Both the position numbers and the translations under genes were made by a program. The notes under the pieces are model-generated. The model was not told where the DNA came from. It did not search any database and saw only the letters and a program-made list of their open reading frames with translations. A DNA stretch of 64,000 nucleotides from Hyphomicrobiales bacterium (GTDB taxonomy: Bacteria > Pseudomonadota > Alphaproteobacteria > Rhizobiales > Beijerinckiaceae): assembly GCA_028290285.1 (NCBI GenBank), contig JAQGKD010000114.1, forward strand, positions 1 through 64,000. The letters are read 5' to 3'. Below are positions 34,547 through 43,655 of this stretch, in pieces. Position 1 is the stretch's first letter. Every line of letters starts with the position of its first letter.

Positions 34547-35125
34547 CTAGCGAACCTGTTCGACGTGAAGGGTGCCGGCAGGTAGCGGCTTCAGCAACTC
34601 GGCCTCAGGCCGCGTCAGTTCCAGCCACGACATCCAGTCCCTACGGTCGAGGACCACGACCTGCCGATCGTGAAAGGGGGCAACGTCCGGGCCCGGGGAG
34701 GTGGTCAGAATCGTGAACGACGCCGGCACCCCGTCGGCAGCCGGCCGCCAGAGTCCCGCGAAGCAGAACCAATCCTCGCCAACTTTGGTAAAACGCCACT
34801 TGGACTTGGGCGACCTGGCACCGGTGAACTCGAAGAAGTGCGAGGCGGGGACAAGGCATCGCCCCTTTGAGAAGCGGCGGTCTTCCGATCGGAAATTGAT
34901 CACCGGCGGAGCCTTCGGCCGCCCAGGAGCGAGCCCCCACCTGAGTTGCACGAGTTCAACGCCCCCTTCGGCCCAGCGTATGACAGGAGCCATCTCGGTG
35001 GGCCAAATGTCGCTCCGGGGCTCAAGGTTGGGCGCCGCTTGCTGGCCTCCGAACGGCACCTTGATTTGACTGAACGCCTCCAGATAAGCGCTGTAGGGAA
35101 CATCGTTTCCATAGTCATTGCACAT
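34547..35125 (-). CDS. SRAP (HMCES/YedK) abasic-site DNA-protein crosslink protein
   Basis: 192 aa. Start set at the ATG giving MCNDYG, because the catalytic Cys must be residue 2. Other SRAP residues: N in MCNDYGN, Glu in FFEFTGA, and the His in APFHDRQVVVLD region. Family proteins covalently shield abasic sites in single-stranded DNA. Upstream longer frame (to 35137) would bury the Cys and is unlikely. Co-oriented with DUF72. Confidence 0.92.
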   Translation of the reverse strand: MCNDYGNDVPYSAYLEAFSQIKVPFGGQQAAPNLEPRSDIWPTEMAPVIRWAEGGVELVQLRWGLAPGRPKAPPVINFRSEDRRFSKGRCLVPASHFFEFTGARSPKSKWRFTKVGEDWFCFAGLWRPAADGVPASFTILTTSPGPDVAPFHDRQVVVLDRRDWMSWLELTRPEAELLKPLPAGTLHVEQVR

Positions 35126-35348
35126 TGGCTCGGGCACCGCATTCCGTTACGTCTGGATCTCTGAACATCAAGGGCTGCTGCTTGTTCCCAAACGACACTT
35201 GCGCACTGGGCTTGGGCCGCAACCGGCGAAGGGCGCGAAGCCCTGCCTTCGCGGGAAACCAAAGGCCACCCCAAGTTGTTCGCCTGTGGGTGCTCCTCCC
35301 TAAACGAACTTCGCGACAGACGACTCGGCGCATGAATGGGTGATCTCG

Positions 35349-37703
35349 ATGGCTGATAGCGAGCGGTACGGTAGCGCCCTCACCAGGGCAGAGCGCTACC
35401 GGCTCCTGATTGAGACGGTCAGCGACTACGCCATCTACATGCTCGACCCCGACGGCATCGTGGCAAGCTGGAATCCAGGGGCGGAGCGCTTCAAGGGCTA
35501 CACCGAAGAAGAAATCATCGGGCAGCACTTCTCGCGCTTCTACACCGACGAGGACCGGGCGGCCGGGCTGCCGCAAAGGGCCCTTGCAACCGCCCAAACG
35601 GAAGGCCGCTTCGAGCACGAAGGCTGGCGTATCCGAAAAGACGGGGCGCGGATGTGGGCGCACGTCATCATCGACCCGATCCGTTCTCCCGATGGCAAGC
35701 TCATCGGATTCGCCAAGATCACGCGTGACATAACAACCCGCCGCGATGCGCAGCTGGCGCTGAGGGCGAGCGAGGAGCGCTTCCGTCTCCTTGTCCAGAG
35801 CGTCCACGACTACGCGATCTACATGCTCGACCCACAGGGATATGTGGCGAGCTGGAATCGCGGCGCACAGCGCCTGAAAGGCTATACCGAGCAGGAGATC
35901 ATCAGCCGGCACTTTTCCCGCTTCTACACCGAGCAGGATCGGTCGACAGGGCTGCCTCAGCGCGCGTTGAAGATTGCCGTGGAGGAGGGCAAGTTCGAGC
36001 AGGTGGGCTGGCGCGTACGCAAAAACGGTTCACTGATGTGGGCGCATGTTGTCATCCAGCCGATCCACGACGATGACGGCATGCTCGTTGGCTATGCCAA
36101 GGTGACGCGCGATCTTTCGGAACGCAAGGCGACGGACGACGCTCTGCGCCGGAGCGAGGAGCGCTTCCGGCTGCTGGTGCAGGGCGTCCGGGACTACGCC
36201 ATCTACATGCTCGACCCGCAGGGACGAATCACGAACTGGAACACCGGGGCTCAGCGATTCAAGGGCTACACGGAAGGGGAGATCGTCGGAGAGCACTTCT
36301 CGCGGTTCTATACCGAAGAGGATCGCGCGGTGGAACTGCCCACGAAAGCCCTGATGATCGCCGCCGAAGAAGGGCGCTTCGAGCAGGAGGGATGGCGGGT
36401 CCGCAAGGACGGCAGCCGCTTCTGGGCCAACGTCGTCATCGATGCCATCCGCGGCGACGACAACGAGCTCATTGGCTTCGCCAAGGTCACGCGCGACATC
36501 ACAGAGAAGCGCAAGGCGGAAGAGATTCTCGAACAAACGCGGGCGCGTTTCATTCAGTCGCAGAAGATGGAAGCGGTCGGACAACTTACCGGCGGCATCG
36601 CGCATGACTTCAATAACCTGCTCGCCGTCGTGCTGGGCAACCTCGACATGGCGCGCAAACGCCTGCCGCCCGACCCGAAGCTCCGCCAGCTCATAGAGAA
36701 CTCGATCCAGGCAGCGGATCGAGGTGCCACATTGACGAAACGTATGCTCGCCTTCGCCAGGCGCCAGCAGCTCACGGCAACAACAATCGACGTGCTGGAC
36801 CTGGTCCGGGACATGTCGGACCTGATGCAGCGCTCGATCGGCTCCGGCATCCAGATCACCACGCAGTTCCCGCTGCGGCTGGCGCCGGCGCATGCAGACG
36901 CCAATCAGTTGGAGCTGGCCCTGCTCAACCTGGTCGTGAACGCCCGCGACGCCATGCCGGACGGTGGCACTATCACGATATCGGCGAGGACGAAGACAAT
37001 CAGCGAGGCGACGCAGAGCGGCCTCGCTCCGGGCGACTACGTGTGCCTTTCGGTGACCGACACGGGCGAGGGCATGGACGAGCAGACCCTTCGTCAGGCG
37101 GTCGAGCCGTTCTTCACCACGAAGGGCGTCGGCAAGGGCACCGGGCTTGGCCTGTCGATGGTCCATGGATTTGCCGAGCAGTCGGGAGGCAGGTTGACGC
37201 TCAAGAGCAGGAAGGGTCGCGGCACGAGAGCGCAAGTCTGGTTGCCGGTGGGGATCGCAAACGAGGTGCCGCAGCAGGCGGAAGACCTCGAAGCGAGCAG
37301 CGGTCTGGCTGGCAAGCCGCTGTGCGTGCTCGTGGTTGACGACGATCCCCTCGTTCTCATGAACACCACCGCGATGCTGGAGGACCTCGGCCATCGGGTC
37401 CTTGAGGCGACGTCGGGCGAGCAGGCGCTGCGCGTCCTGAGGCGCTCGCCTGACGTCGATCTGCTCATCACCGACCAGCTCATGCCGGGGATGACGGGCA
37501 CGCAACTGGTCGAGGCGGTAAGGCCAGCTCACCCCGACCTGCCGATAATTCTCGCCACGGGCTACGCGGAGATGTCGCCAGATGCAGCGCCGGGCGTGCC
37601 CCGCCTCGACAAGCCATTTCTTCAGAAGGGTCTGGCACGCGTCATATCGGCCTCGATGCAAGTCAAGGAAGGCCGGGTGCTATGTCAGCCGAAACATTGT
37701 TGA
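35349..37703 (+). CDS. Hybrid sensor histidine kinase with three PAS domains and C-terminal receiver
   Basis: 784 aa. Three PAS domains in succession (each 128 residues), then HisKA/HATPase with H-box IAHDFNNLLAVV, N-box NARDAMPDGG, G-box GTGLGLSMV, and a REC domain (about residues 660-775) with VDDDP and the phospho-acceptor Asp in LLITDQLMPGMTG. Cytoplasmic, no membrane segment. The PAS copies bear the motif DYAIYMLDP..., suggesting similar ligands or multimer stacking. Target output protein is not adjacent. A GTG nine bases upstream is an alternative start. Confidence 0.92.
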   Translation: MADSERYGSALTRAERYRLLIETVSDYAIYMLDPDGIVASWNPGAERFKGYTEEEIIGQHFSRFYTDEDRAAGLPQRALATAQTEGRFEHEGWRIRKDGARMWAHVIIDPIRSPDGKLIGFAKITRDITTRRDAQLALRASEERFRLLVQSVHDYAIYMLDPQGYVASWNRGAQRLKGYTEQEIISRHFSRFYTEQDRSTGLPQRALKIAVEEGKFEQVGWRVRKNGSLMWAHVVIQPIHDDDGMLVGYAKVTRDLSERKATDDALRRSEERFRLLVQGVRDYAIYMLDPQGRITNWNTGAQRFKGYTEGEIVGEHFSRFYTEEDRAVELPTKALMIAAEEGRFEQEGWRVRKDGSRFWANVVIDAIRGDDNELIGFAKVTRDITEKRKAEEILEQTRARFIQSQKMEAVGQLTGGIAHDFNNLLAVVLGNLDMARKRLPPDPKLRQLIENSIQAADRGATLTKRMLAFARRQQLTATTIDVLDLVRDMSDLMQRSIGSGIQITTQFPLRLAPAHADANQLELALLNLVVNARDAMPDGGTITISARTKTISEATQSGLAPGDYVCLSVTDTGEGMDEQTLRQAVEPFFTTKGVGKGTGLGLSMVHGFAEQSGGRLTLKSRKGRGTRAQVWLPVGIANEVPQQAEDLEASSGLAGKPLCVLVVDDDPLVLMNTTAMLEDLGHRVLEATSGEQALRVLRRSPDVDLLITDQLMPGMTGTQLVEAVRPAHPDLPIILATGYAEMSPDAAPGVPRLDKPFLQKGLARVISASMQVKEGRVLCQPKHC
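35397..36548 (+). repeat. Three tandem 384-bp PAS repeats within the hybrid kinase gene
   Basis: Repeat units begin at 35397, 35781 and 36165, an exact 384-bp (128-codon) period. Each encodes YR/FRLL, DYAIYMLDP, a W-containing R.KGYTE.EI.G.HFSRFYT stretch and a GWR.RKDG.RM/FWA stretch. Sequences are similar but clearly diverged, so duplication is old. Confidence 0.85.
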
Positions 37704-37776
37704 GCGGCCCGCGAAAATCGGGACGACATGTGAAAGTGCTTCATCGCGAAGTCCGCTGGGCAGCGCACGATTTCGT

Positions 37777-38220
37777 TCAGGAAGAAAACAAGTCCTGAAC
37801 CAGCCGGCGCAGCCAGCGGTGGCCTGAATCCGCATCCATACGCGGGTGCCAGAGGAGCGATACCGTCATTTCCGGCATTGGAAATGGCAGCGCGAAACTA
37901 TGCATTCCATCTTTCAGCACCCCGGTGTGCCGATCGGGAACGGTAGCGATCAGGTCGCTGGCGCGGGCTAATGCAAGTGCTGTCGCAAAGCCGCCAACGA
38001 TGGTCGTGATCTCTCGTTTTAGACTTAGTATTGCTAATGCCTCGTCCGGCGGACCACTATCGCCTTCGCCGCGCGAGACCAAGATGTGGTTTCCGGAACA
38101 GTATCTTTGCGGGGTCATCTCTCCAGTGCTCAACGGATGTCCTTGACGCACCACGCCAACGAAGCGATCACGGAACAACGCTGTTGCCCGGACCTCCGAG
38201 GCCGTATTCCAGCGACGCAT
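37777..38220 (-). pseudogene. Truncated LysR-family regulator (effector domain only)
   Basis: About 147 residues matching the C-terminal half of a LysR substrate-binding domain: ALFRDRFVGVVRQGHPLS, SRGEGDSGPPDEAL, ALARASDLIATVPDRH. The N-terminal HTH and half of the effector domain are missing; the frame is closed by a stop at 38227-38229, right where a transposase-like fragment begins. Likely inactive. Confidence 0.7.
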
Positions 38221-38222
38221 CA

Positions 38223-38290
38223 AAGATCATCTACAACGATGAGCGCCCGCATAGGGCTGCTTCGGAAATCCTACCGAAGCTTTGGAGCCT
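38223..38290 (+). mobile_element. Possible IS transposase C-terminal remnant
   Basis: Plus-strand translation from 38223 reads KIIYNDERPHRAASEIL, resembling the YN.ERPH..LG motif near the end of DDE integrase-core transposases (IS3/IS481 type). Only about 17 residues are recognisable and the frame decays after it. Its left edge coincides with the LysR truncation. Confidence 0.45.
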
Positions 38291-38309
38291 ACTCGACAAT
38301 CAGGGATGG

Positions 38310-39062
38310 TCAGGCGATTGGAGAAAGGACCGGCGTTGGGAGTGCCCGGAACGCGGGCTGAGCCAGAACATAACCCTGAATAAGATAAACTCCGAGGTCC
38401 CGCAGGGCCTCCAGCTCGCCCGTTGTCTCGACACCCTCACAGATAACAGCGATGGACAGATCTTCCATCATTCGCGCTATATGTTTCAGCACCGTGCGTT
38501 TCACTGGGTCCGTGTCTATGTTGCGGACCAGGGCCATGTCGATCTTCACGAGGTCCGGCTGAAACTGCGCGAGAAGGTTAATGCCCGCATATCCCGCGCC
38601 AAAGTCGTCAATGGCCGTTTTAAAGCCGATTTCCCGGTATGTGCGCAGGATATCGAGCACATGTGCGGTATCGAGCTTTTCCTCTTCGGTAAATTCAAAG
38701 ATGATCCGGTCGAGGGGGAAGCCGGTCCGCCTCGCTGCCGCGAGGGTCAGCCTTATGCACGCCCTGGGCTCATAGACGGCGTTGGGCATGAAGTTGATTG
38801 AGAGCATCGCGTTCGTCGCGGGGAGGCCTAATTCTGTTGCAGTTTCGAGTGCCTTGACGCGGCACTGCTGATCGAACGCGTATCGATTTGCATCATTGAG
38901 GGTGGAGAGCACGGAATAGGCGCTCTCACCGTTTGGTCCCCGAACGAGCGCTTCGTGTGCGAACGTTGCACCCGTGCTAATGTTTACAATCGGCTGGAAC
39001 GCCATCTCGAAGGGCTGCATGAAAGCATCCCCGTTCCGGCACCCTTCACACTTCGTGGTCAT
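38310..39062 (-). CDS. EAL-domain c-di-GMP phosphodiesterase
   Basis: 250 aa, single EAL domain after a short Cys-containing N-terminus (KCEGC). Catalytic positions are present: EALVRG, SINFMPN, FEFTEEE, IDDFGAGYAG, LVKIDM, CEGVET and QGY. Predicted active hydrolysis of c-di-GMP to pGpG. No membrane segment. Gene ends near the IS remnant. First of three c-di-GMP enzymes in this 5-kb stretch. Confidence 0.92.
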   Translation of the reverse strand: MTTKCEGCRNGDAFMQPFEMAFQPIVNISTGATFAHEALVRGPNGESAYSVLSTLNDANRYAFDQQCRVKALETATELGLPATNAMLSINFMPNAVYEPRACIRLTLAAARRTGFPLDRIIFEFTEEEKLDTAHVLDILRTYREIGFKTAIDDFGAGYAGINLLAQFQPDLVKIDMALVRNIDTDPVKRTVLKHIARMMEDLSIAVICEGVETTGELEALRDLGVYLIQGYVLAQPAFRALPTPVLSPIA

Positions 39063-39298
39063 CCGAATCCTCCTAATATTCTCAACGTTATACGGCGACG
39101 TTAAAAAACTGTGAGCCTGTCGCGAACGGCGCTTGCCCAGGTGGGGCGGTGGCCTATCCGGCAGCCATTTTCATGGCATCCCTTCCGGGTAAAGCTCTGA
39201 AAGGTGATCCGCTCTCGCGTCGCGACGCTACCGGGGGTCCCCGGGGGCTCGAACGCAAGCGAACGTGTCGATGCGCGGCCAGCCGCGCGCGCTCCCGG

Positions 39299-41374
39299 TC
39301 AGCCGAACGGGGACTGCTGGTTTGAATTTCGAAACACCGCCAGATCGCCTGCTGTGACGGGTTCTGCCGACCGCAAATACTCGCGAACTGTCGATGGCGG
39401 CATCGGCTTCGCGAACAGATACCCTTGGCCGTGAGTGCAACCCATGCCGAGCAGGGTGGCCAGCTGTTCCGACGTTTCAATTCCCTCAGCTACAATGGCC
39501 AAGCCTAGATTTGACCCAAGCCCGATGATAGCAGACGCAATAGCGTGTGAATGCCTGTCGGTGCACAAGTCACGTACAAACGTCTGGTCTAATTTAAGCG
39601 TGCTCACCGGGAATTTCTTGAGGTGAGTCAATGAGGCATAGCCAGTGCCAAAGTCATCCAATGCAAGCTCCACTCCTCTCCGCCTTAACAACTCCAACTG
39701 ACAAAGGAGGTCGCTCTCGGAGCGAGAAAGAAGAACGGACTCGGTGATCTCAACCTGCAAACAACTTCCAGCCAGCCCTTTTTCATCTAGGCGTCTGATG
39801 AGCTCATCGGCGATGCCCCCGTATGCAAAATCCGCCTCTGAGAGGTTTATGGCTACATGTCCGAAGGGCAGCTTCTCAGCAGTCCATTGCGCGATTTGCT
39901 CGATGACGGCGGTTACCATCACTTTTGAAACATCGAGGGCGATGTCGGGGTAATCCAACGCTGCTGCAAAGTTCTTTGCAGGCTCCACGCGCTTTGGAAG
40001 GCGGCACCGTGCAAGGGCTTCAAAGCCGTGAATTCGCCCGTTGCTTAAGCAAACCATCGGCTGGTAATGGGGCAGTAGCCGCCCTTCTGAAATCGCGCTG
40101 CGGATCATCCTGCGTGTCGATAGCCGCGTCTGTAGACTGGCTCGCATAACCCCTGTGAAGGTCTCTACCCGATTCCGTCCCGCCTCCTTTGCCGCAAATA
40201 GTGCGAGATCAGCTGCTTTCATGATCTCAGTCGGGTCACTGCCGTGCTCTGGTGCGTGCGCGAGGCCGATGCTCGCTCGGGGCAACAGGGGCAGTCCCCT
40301 GTATGAAAATTGGGGCTGCATCGCATCCAGCAGTGACTTCATGTTTTCAAGGGCCTCTCGAGGCCTGACCCCCCTCAGGAGAACGGAGAATTCATCTCCG
40401 CCACAACGGGCGACAAAAACCGTTTTAGATGTGAAAGAGCCAAGTCTACGTCCTGCTTCACGTAGAAGTTCGTCCCCCACTTCGTGCCCCGCAGAATCAT
40501 TCACCTCTTTGAACATGTCGAGGTCCAAGAGAGCGAGGCTGAACGGCTCACCCGAACACTTCATTGCAGCAATCGCGGACTGAAGTTCTTTCTTGAAGTG
40601 CAAACGGTTCGGCAAGTCGGTGACGTCGTCCCTGTGGGCTGCCACCCAAAGGCGCTGGCCTGCCTCTTCTTCCGCAGTTATTTCCTTAAAAGTTCCAAAT
40701 TGAAGAAGTCTTCCTTCCCGCGCGACCGAAGCTGCCTCAGACTTTACCCATATAATCCGACCGTCCGGATGCAGAACACGAAATTTGGCGGGTACCCCGA
40801 TGGCGACCGCTCGCATTGCGAGTTGCCGGTCTTCCACCAGGATGCGCTCGCCAAAGTCCGCAAGACTACAACTCTCAAGCGCCAAGGTATGCCCGCTATT
40901 CTCAGAGAGTGTCAGCGACTGAGCCGCTGGATCGTACTCCCAGGCAACCATCGCCCCCGCAAATAATGCAAACCTCAAGCTCTCTTCGCTCAGGCGCAAT
41001 TTTTCTTCCGCCGTCCGCTTTTCGCTGACGTCGCGGTACGCGACTGTGAGACCATGTTCAGTCGGCAAGGCGTGCGCCTCGATCCACATCTGAAAGGGCT
41101 CGTAAAATGCTGTAAGCGAAGAGCGCGATCCAGCCGCAGCGGCGCTCTTGTACGCCGTTCCGAAGTCCGTGGACTCAAGCCCAGGGAACGTCTCCCAGAC
41201 GTTTCGTCCTACCAAGTCTGTGCCGGGCGAGAGCAAGTCCTTCGCGCGTCCGTTCAGAAACAGGAAGCGCCACTGTTTGTCCAGAATGAAGACGCTGTCG
41301 CTTGTTAAGTTGAAAGCCGCCAGCAAATGATCGGGAAGGCTTGGCGGGTGACTTGGTGCCGATGCGGAGGTCAT
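39299..41374 (-). CDS. PAS-PAS-GGDEF-EAL bifunctional c-di-GMP enzyme
   Basis: 691 aa. Two PAS domains (about 15-125 and 130-245), a GGDEF domain (about 255-415) with intact CGGDEF, and an EAL domain (about 430-675) with EALARC, ITESVLLS, LDDFGTGYAS and AEGIETSEQ. Both catalytic signatures look intact, so synthesis and hydrolysis are both possible, with PAS sensing deciding. No RxxD I-site is obvious before GGDEF. A small gene of unknown function is transcribed just upstream, in the same direction. Confidence 0.93.
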   Translation of the reverse strand: MTSASAPSHPPSLPDHLLAAFNLTSDSVFILDKQWRFLFLNGRAKDLLSPGTDLVGRNVWETFPGLESTDFGTAYKSAAAAGSRSSLTAFYEPFQMWIEAHALPTEHGLTVAYRDVSEKRTAEEKLRLSEESLRFALFAGAMVAWEYDPAAQSLTLSENSGHTLALESCSLADFGERILVEDRQLAMRAVAIGVPAKFRVLHPDGRIIWVKSEAASVAREGRLLQFGTFKEITAEEEAGQRLWVAAHRDDVTDLPNRLHFKKELQSAIAAMKCSGEPFSLALLDLDMFKEVNDSAGHEVGDELLREAGRRLGSFTSKTVFVARCGGDEFSVLLRGVRPREALENMKSLLDAMQPQFSYRGLPLLPRASIGLAHAPEHGSDPTEIMKAADLALFAAKEAGRNRVETFTGVMRASLQTRLSTRRMIRSAISEGRLLPHYQPMVCLSNGRIHGFEALARCRLPKRVEPAKNFAAALDYPDIALDVSKVMVTAVIEQIAQWTAEKLPFGHVAINLSEADFAYGGIADELIRRLDEKGLAGSCLQVEITESVLLSRSESDLLCQLELLRRRGVELALDDFGTGYASLTHLKKFPVSTLKLDQTFVRDLCTDRHSHAIASAIIGLGSNLGLAIVAEGIETSEQLATLLGMGCTHGQGYLFAKPMPPSTVREYLRSAEPVTAGDLAVFRNSNQQSPFG

Positions 41375-41412
41375 GCTGAAATCCAGAACTAATCGCCGCG
41401 CTCGCTAAAGCT

Positions 41413-41649
41413 TCACTGGCGCGTTCTAGCGCAGCTAGCTGCGCCCTGCACCGATTCGCCAAGCTCTTGCCGAAGGCACCCTACTACTGCATCCACCAAC
41501 ATTTTCCGACGCTCATGGTCGGGGATGGTACTCAAATATGTGGCTAAAAGTCCGGCTGTTGCGACGCAGACCTCGCTGACTCTGACGTCCCGATTGTCGA
41601 AGTATCTTGCTATTACCGAGTTCAGTTCGAGTGCGAGCGGCGTGTGCAT
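41413..41649 (-). CDS. Small hypothetical protein, 78 aa
   Basis: Start at MHTPLALELN, which has CTGGAG nine bases upstream; the upstream ATG has none. Mostly helical: VIARYFDNRDVRVSEV, LLATYLSTIPDHERRKM, then LVDAVVGCLRQELGE. Not recognised. It ends 38 bp before the PAS-GGDEF-EAL start and is transcribed into it, so it may be a regulatory partner (inference). Confidence 0.6.
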   Translation of the reverse strand: MHTPLALELNSVIARYFDNRDVRVSEVCVATAGLLATYLSTIPDHERRKMLVDAVVGCLRQELGESVQGAASCARTRQ

Positions 41650-41982
41650 TTCAATCTCCAGCATCGGTCAGATCACTGATCGGTGCAGAAAGTTAGCAAA
41701 CAATTAACGCGGCTTCGCCTCTGTCCGAATTAGGCCAATCTGCTGTGTATTTCAAGGTGTGGCCTTTACCATCATAGTCCGTCTGGACTATTCTGAACGC
41801 TGGTCGCTTTCGTGCACTCCGCTCATCCCCGCCGATTGCTCCGGGGAATGTTACGGCGAGCTACATGCGTTCAAGTCAGCAGACATCTGTCGAGCTCCAG
41901 TCGATATAATTAACTAATTCAAGGTTTGCTCCGGACAACGGCATTGCCGCGCGATCTCCAAAAGTCTTCCAAGGATTCTCCG
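41650..41982. other. Divergent promoter region between small gene and GAF-GGDEF gene
   Basis: 333 bp, no gene seen. It has a short palindrome GATCA-C-TGATC at 41671-41681 next to the small gene start, and AAGGA before the ATG at 41983. Confidence 0.5.
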
Positions 41983-42981
41983 ATGCTGCTGAACCGTTGC
42001 TTCGACGAACAGGGCCGACTATCGGCCCTCAGGCGCTACCAGGTTTTGGATACGGCGGTTGAACCACAGTTCGAAACGGTGATTACTCTCGTCAAGCAGA
42101 TCTTTTCCGTCCCCATGTGCGCAGTTTCCCTAATTGACAGCGACCGTCAGTGGTTCAAGGCAAAGCGCGGACTGGAGTTGACCGAGACGGCGCGGGACAT
42201 CGCGTTCTGCGATTACACCATCAGAAGTGAAGCTCCGCTGCTTGTGGATGACGCACTATGCGACGTACGGTTTGCCAATAATCCGCTCGTGAGCGGTCCG
42301 CCGTTCATCAGGAGTTACGCTGGAGTTCCTTTAACTTCGCCAGAAGGCTACAATATTGGGAGCTTATGCGTTATCGACACTGCTCCACGCCACCTCGGGT
42401 CCGCAGAAACGGACGTCCTGGTGAATTTTGGAAAACTCATCGTTGAACTGCTTGAGCTTCGTGAGATCGCTTCTGTAGATGGACTTACAAACGCTCTCAC
42501 GCGCGGAGCATGGCTCAAGCTTGCTGCAGCAGAGTTGAGCCGTTCCTATCGTTACAATCGTAGCGCATCTATTGTGATGTTGGACGTGGACCATTTCAAA
42601 GCGATCAACGATCGGTACGGGCACGCGGCAGGAGACGAGGTGTTGCAGTTGCTGTCGTCCCACTGCATGGAGCAGCTCCGCCTCGGCGACGCTTTTGGAC
42701 GCATCGGAGGAGAGGAGTTTGCAATCCTACTCTTGGAAAGCGATCTGAGGGAGGCGATGGCCTCTGCTGAACGCCTGCGGCAATGCATTTCACGCATCAG
42801 ATGGAGCCATGTTGAACAGTCCGGCTGTATCACTGCCAGCTTCGGCGTTGCCAGTTCCGATAACATGCTCCGATCTGTAACATCAATGCTCACCTGTGCG
42901 GACCAGGCGCTGTATGCGGCCAAGAGAAATGGGAGGAACAGATGCGAGGCTTACTGTGCACCCGCAAAGTTCGCCTCATAG
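41983..42981 (+). CDS. GAF-GGDEF diguanylate cyclase
   Basis: 332 aa, start at MLLNRCFDEQ with AAGGA nine bases upstream. N-terminal GAF domain (about 10-165: SVPMCAVSLIDSDRQWFKA, RSYAGVPLTSPEGYNIGSLC) of the type seen in light- or redox-sensing GGDEF proteins, then a GGDEF domain (about 175-325) with MLDVDHFKAINDRYGH and GGEEF. Predicted to make c-di-GMP from GTP. Divergent from the PAS-GGDEF-EAL unit. Confidence 0.92.
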   Translation: MLLNRCFDEQGRLSALRRYQVLDTAVEPQFETVITLVKQIFSVPMCAVSLIDSDRQWFKAKRGLELTETARDIAFCDYTIRSEAPLLVDDALCDVRFANNPLVSGPPFIRSYAGVPLTSPEGYNIGSLCVIDTAPRHLGSAETDVLVNFGKLIVELLELREIASVDGLTNALTRGAWLKLAAAELSRSYRYNRSASIVMLDVDHFKAINDRYGHAAGDEVLQLLSSHCMEQLRLGDAFGRIGGEEFAILLLESDLREAMASAERLRQCISRIRWSHVEQSGCITASFGVASSDNMLRSVTSMLTCADQALYAAKRNGRNRCEAYCAPAKFAS

Positions 42982-43106
42982 CAGCCGCTGATTCACTTTG
43001 AACCAGGAGCGTGGTCCCCTATCTCACCGGAGGTGAAGGCCGACGTGGAAATGACACTCTCTTGTCGCTCGCTGACGATACGACTTCGCCAGCTCGATTG
43101 GACAAT

Positions 43107-43655
43107 CTATCGCACGACGACAACCGGCGTTCCGAGATTCACATGCAACGAGAGATCGACAATGTCCTTGTTGCTCATGCGGATGCAGCCGTATGAAACA
43201 AAGCGCCCGATGCTTTCTGGTGCATTAGTCCCGTGGATTGCATACTCGCCGCCCGACAGCGTCAGCGCAGCCGCCCCAAGCGGATTGCTGGGGGACCCGG
43301 CAGGAACGACATCAGGCAATCCCGGGTGGTCGCGCTTGACGGCCAGCGGCGGGGCCCAGTCTGGCCGGATGAATTTGCCGTCGATTGACGAAACTCCCGC
43401 CCATTGACGCCCGGCGCGGCCAACACCGACACGGTACCTTAGAGCGTGCCCGGGGCTGATGACTAGATAGAGTCGCCGCTCCCCGGTGCGCACAACGATG
43501 GTGCCGGGGGCCACGCGGCTGTCGAACGACACAGTGTCGGCAGCTTGCGCGGAAACGAAGCCCGGAAAGATCATGCAAGACAGCCCAAGGGTGGCAGCGA
43601 TACGCGCGAGGCTGCCGCGACATCTGAAGGGGGCCAAAGTTGCGCCGCTCACCAT
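43107..43655 (-). CDS. L,D-transpeptidase (YkuD domain)
   Basis: 182 aa from the ATG at 43655, giving a signal peptide (FPGFVSAQA). The YkuD domain at about residues 50-180 has IHGTNAPESIGRFVSYGCIRM, with the His and the catalytic Cys in SYGCIRM. Such enzymes cross-link peptidoglycan or attach proteins to it. The start overlaps the autotransporter stop (ATGGTGA), so translation is probably coupled. A much longer upstream frame exists but overlaps the autotransporter and lacks a signal peptide. Confidence 0.88.
   Translation of the reverse strand: MVSGATLAPFRCRGSLARIAATLGLSCMIFPGFVSAQAADTVSFDSRVAPGTIVVRTGERRLYLVISPGHALRYRVGVGRAGRQWAGVSSIDGKFIRPDWAPPLAVKRDHPGLPDVVPAGSPSNPLGAAALTLSGGEYAIHGTNAPESIGRFVSYGCIRMSNKDIVDLSLHVNLGTPVVVVR

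Noticed and set aside
36030-37661. 543-codon minus-strand frame opposite the hybrid kinase
   Set aside because: The kinase motifs are intact on the plus strand; the reverse frame is a shadow.
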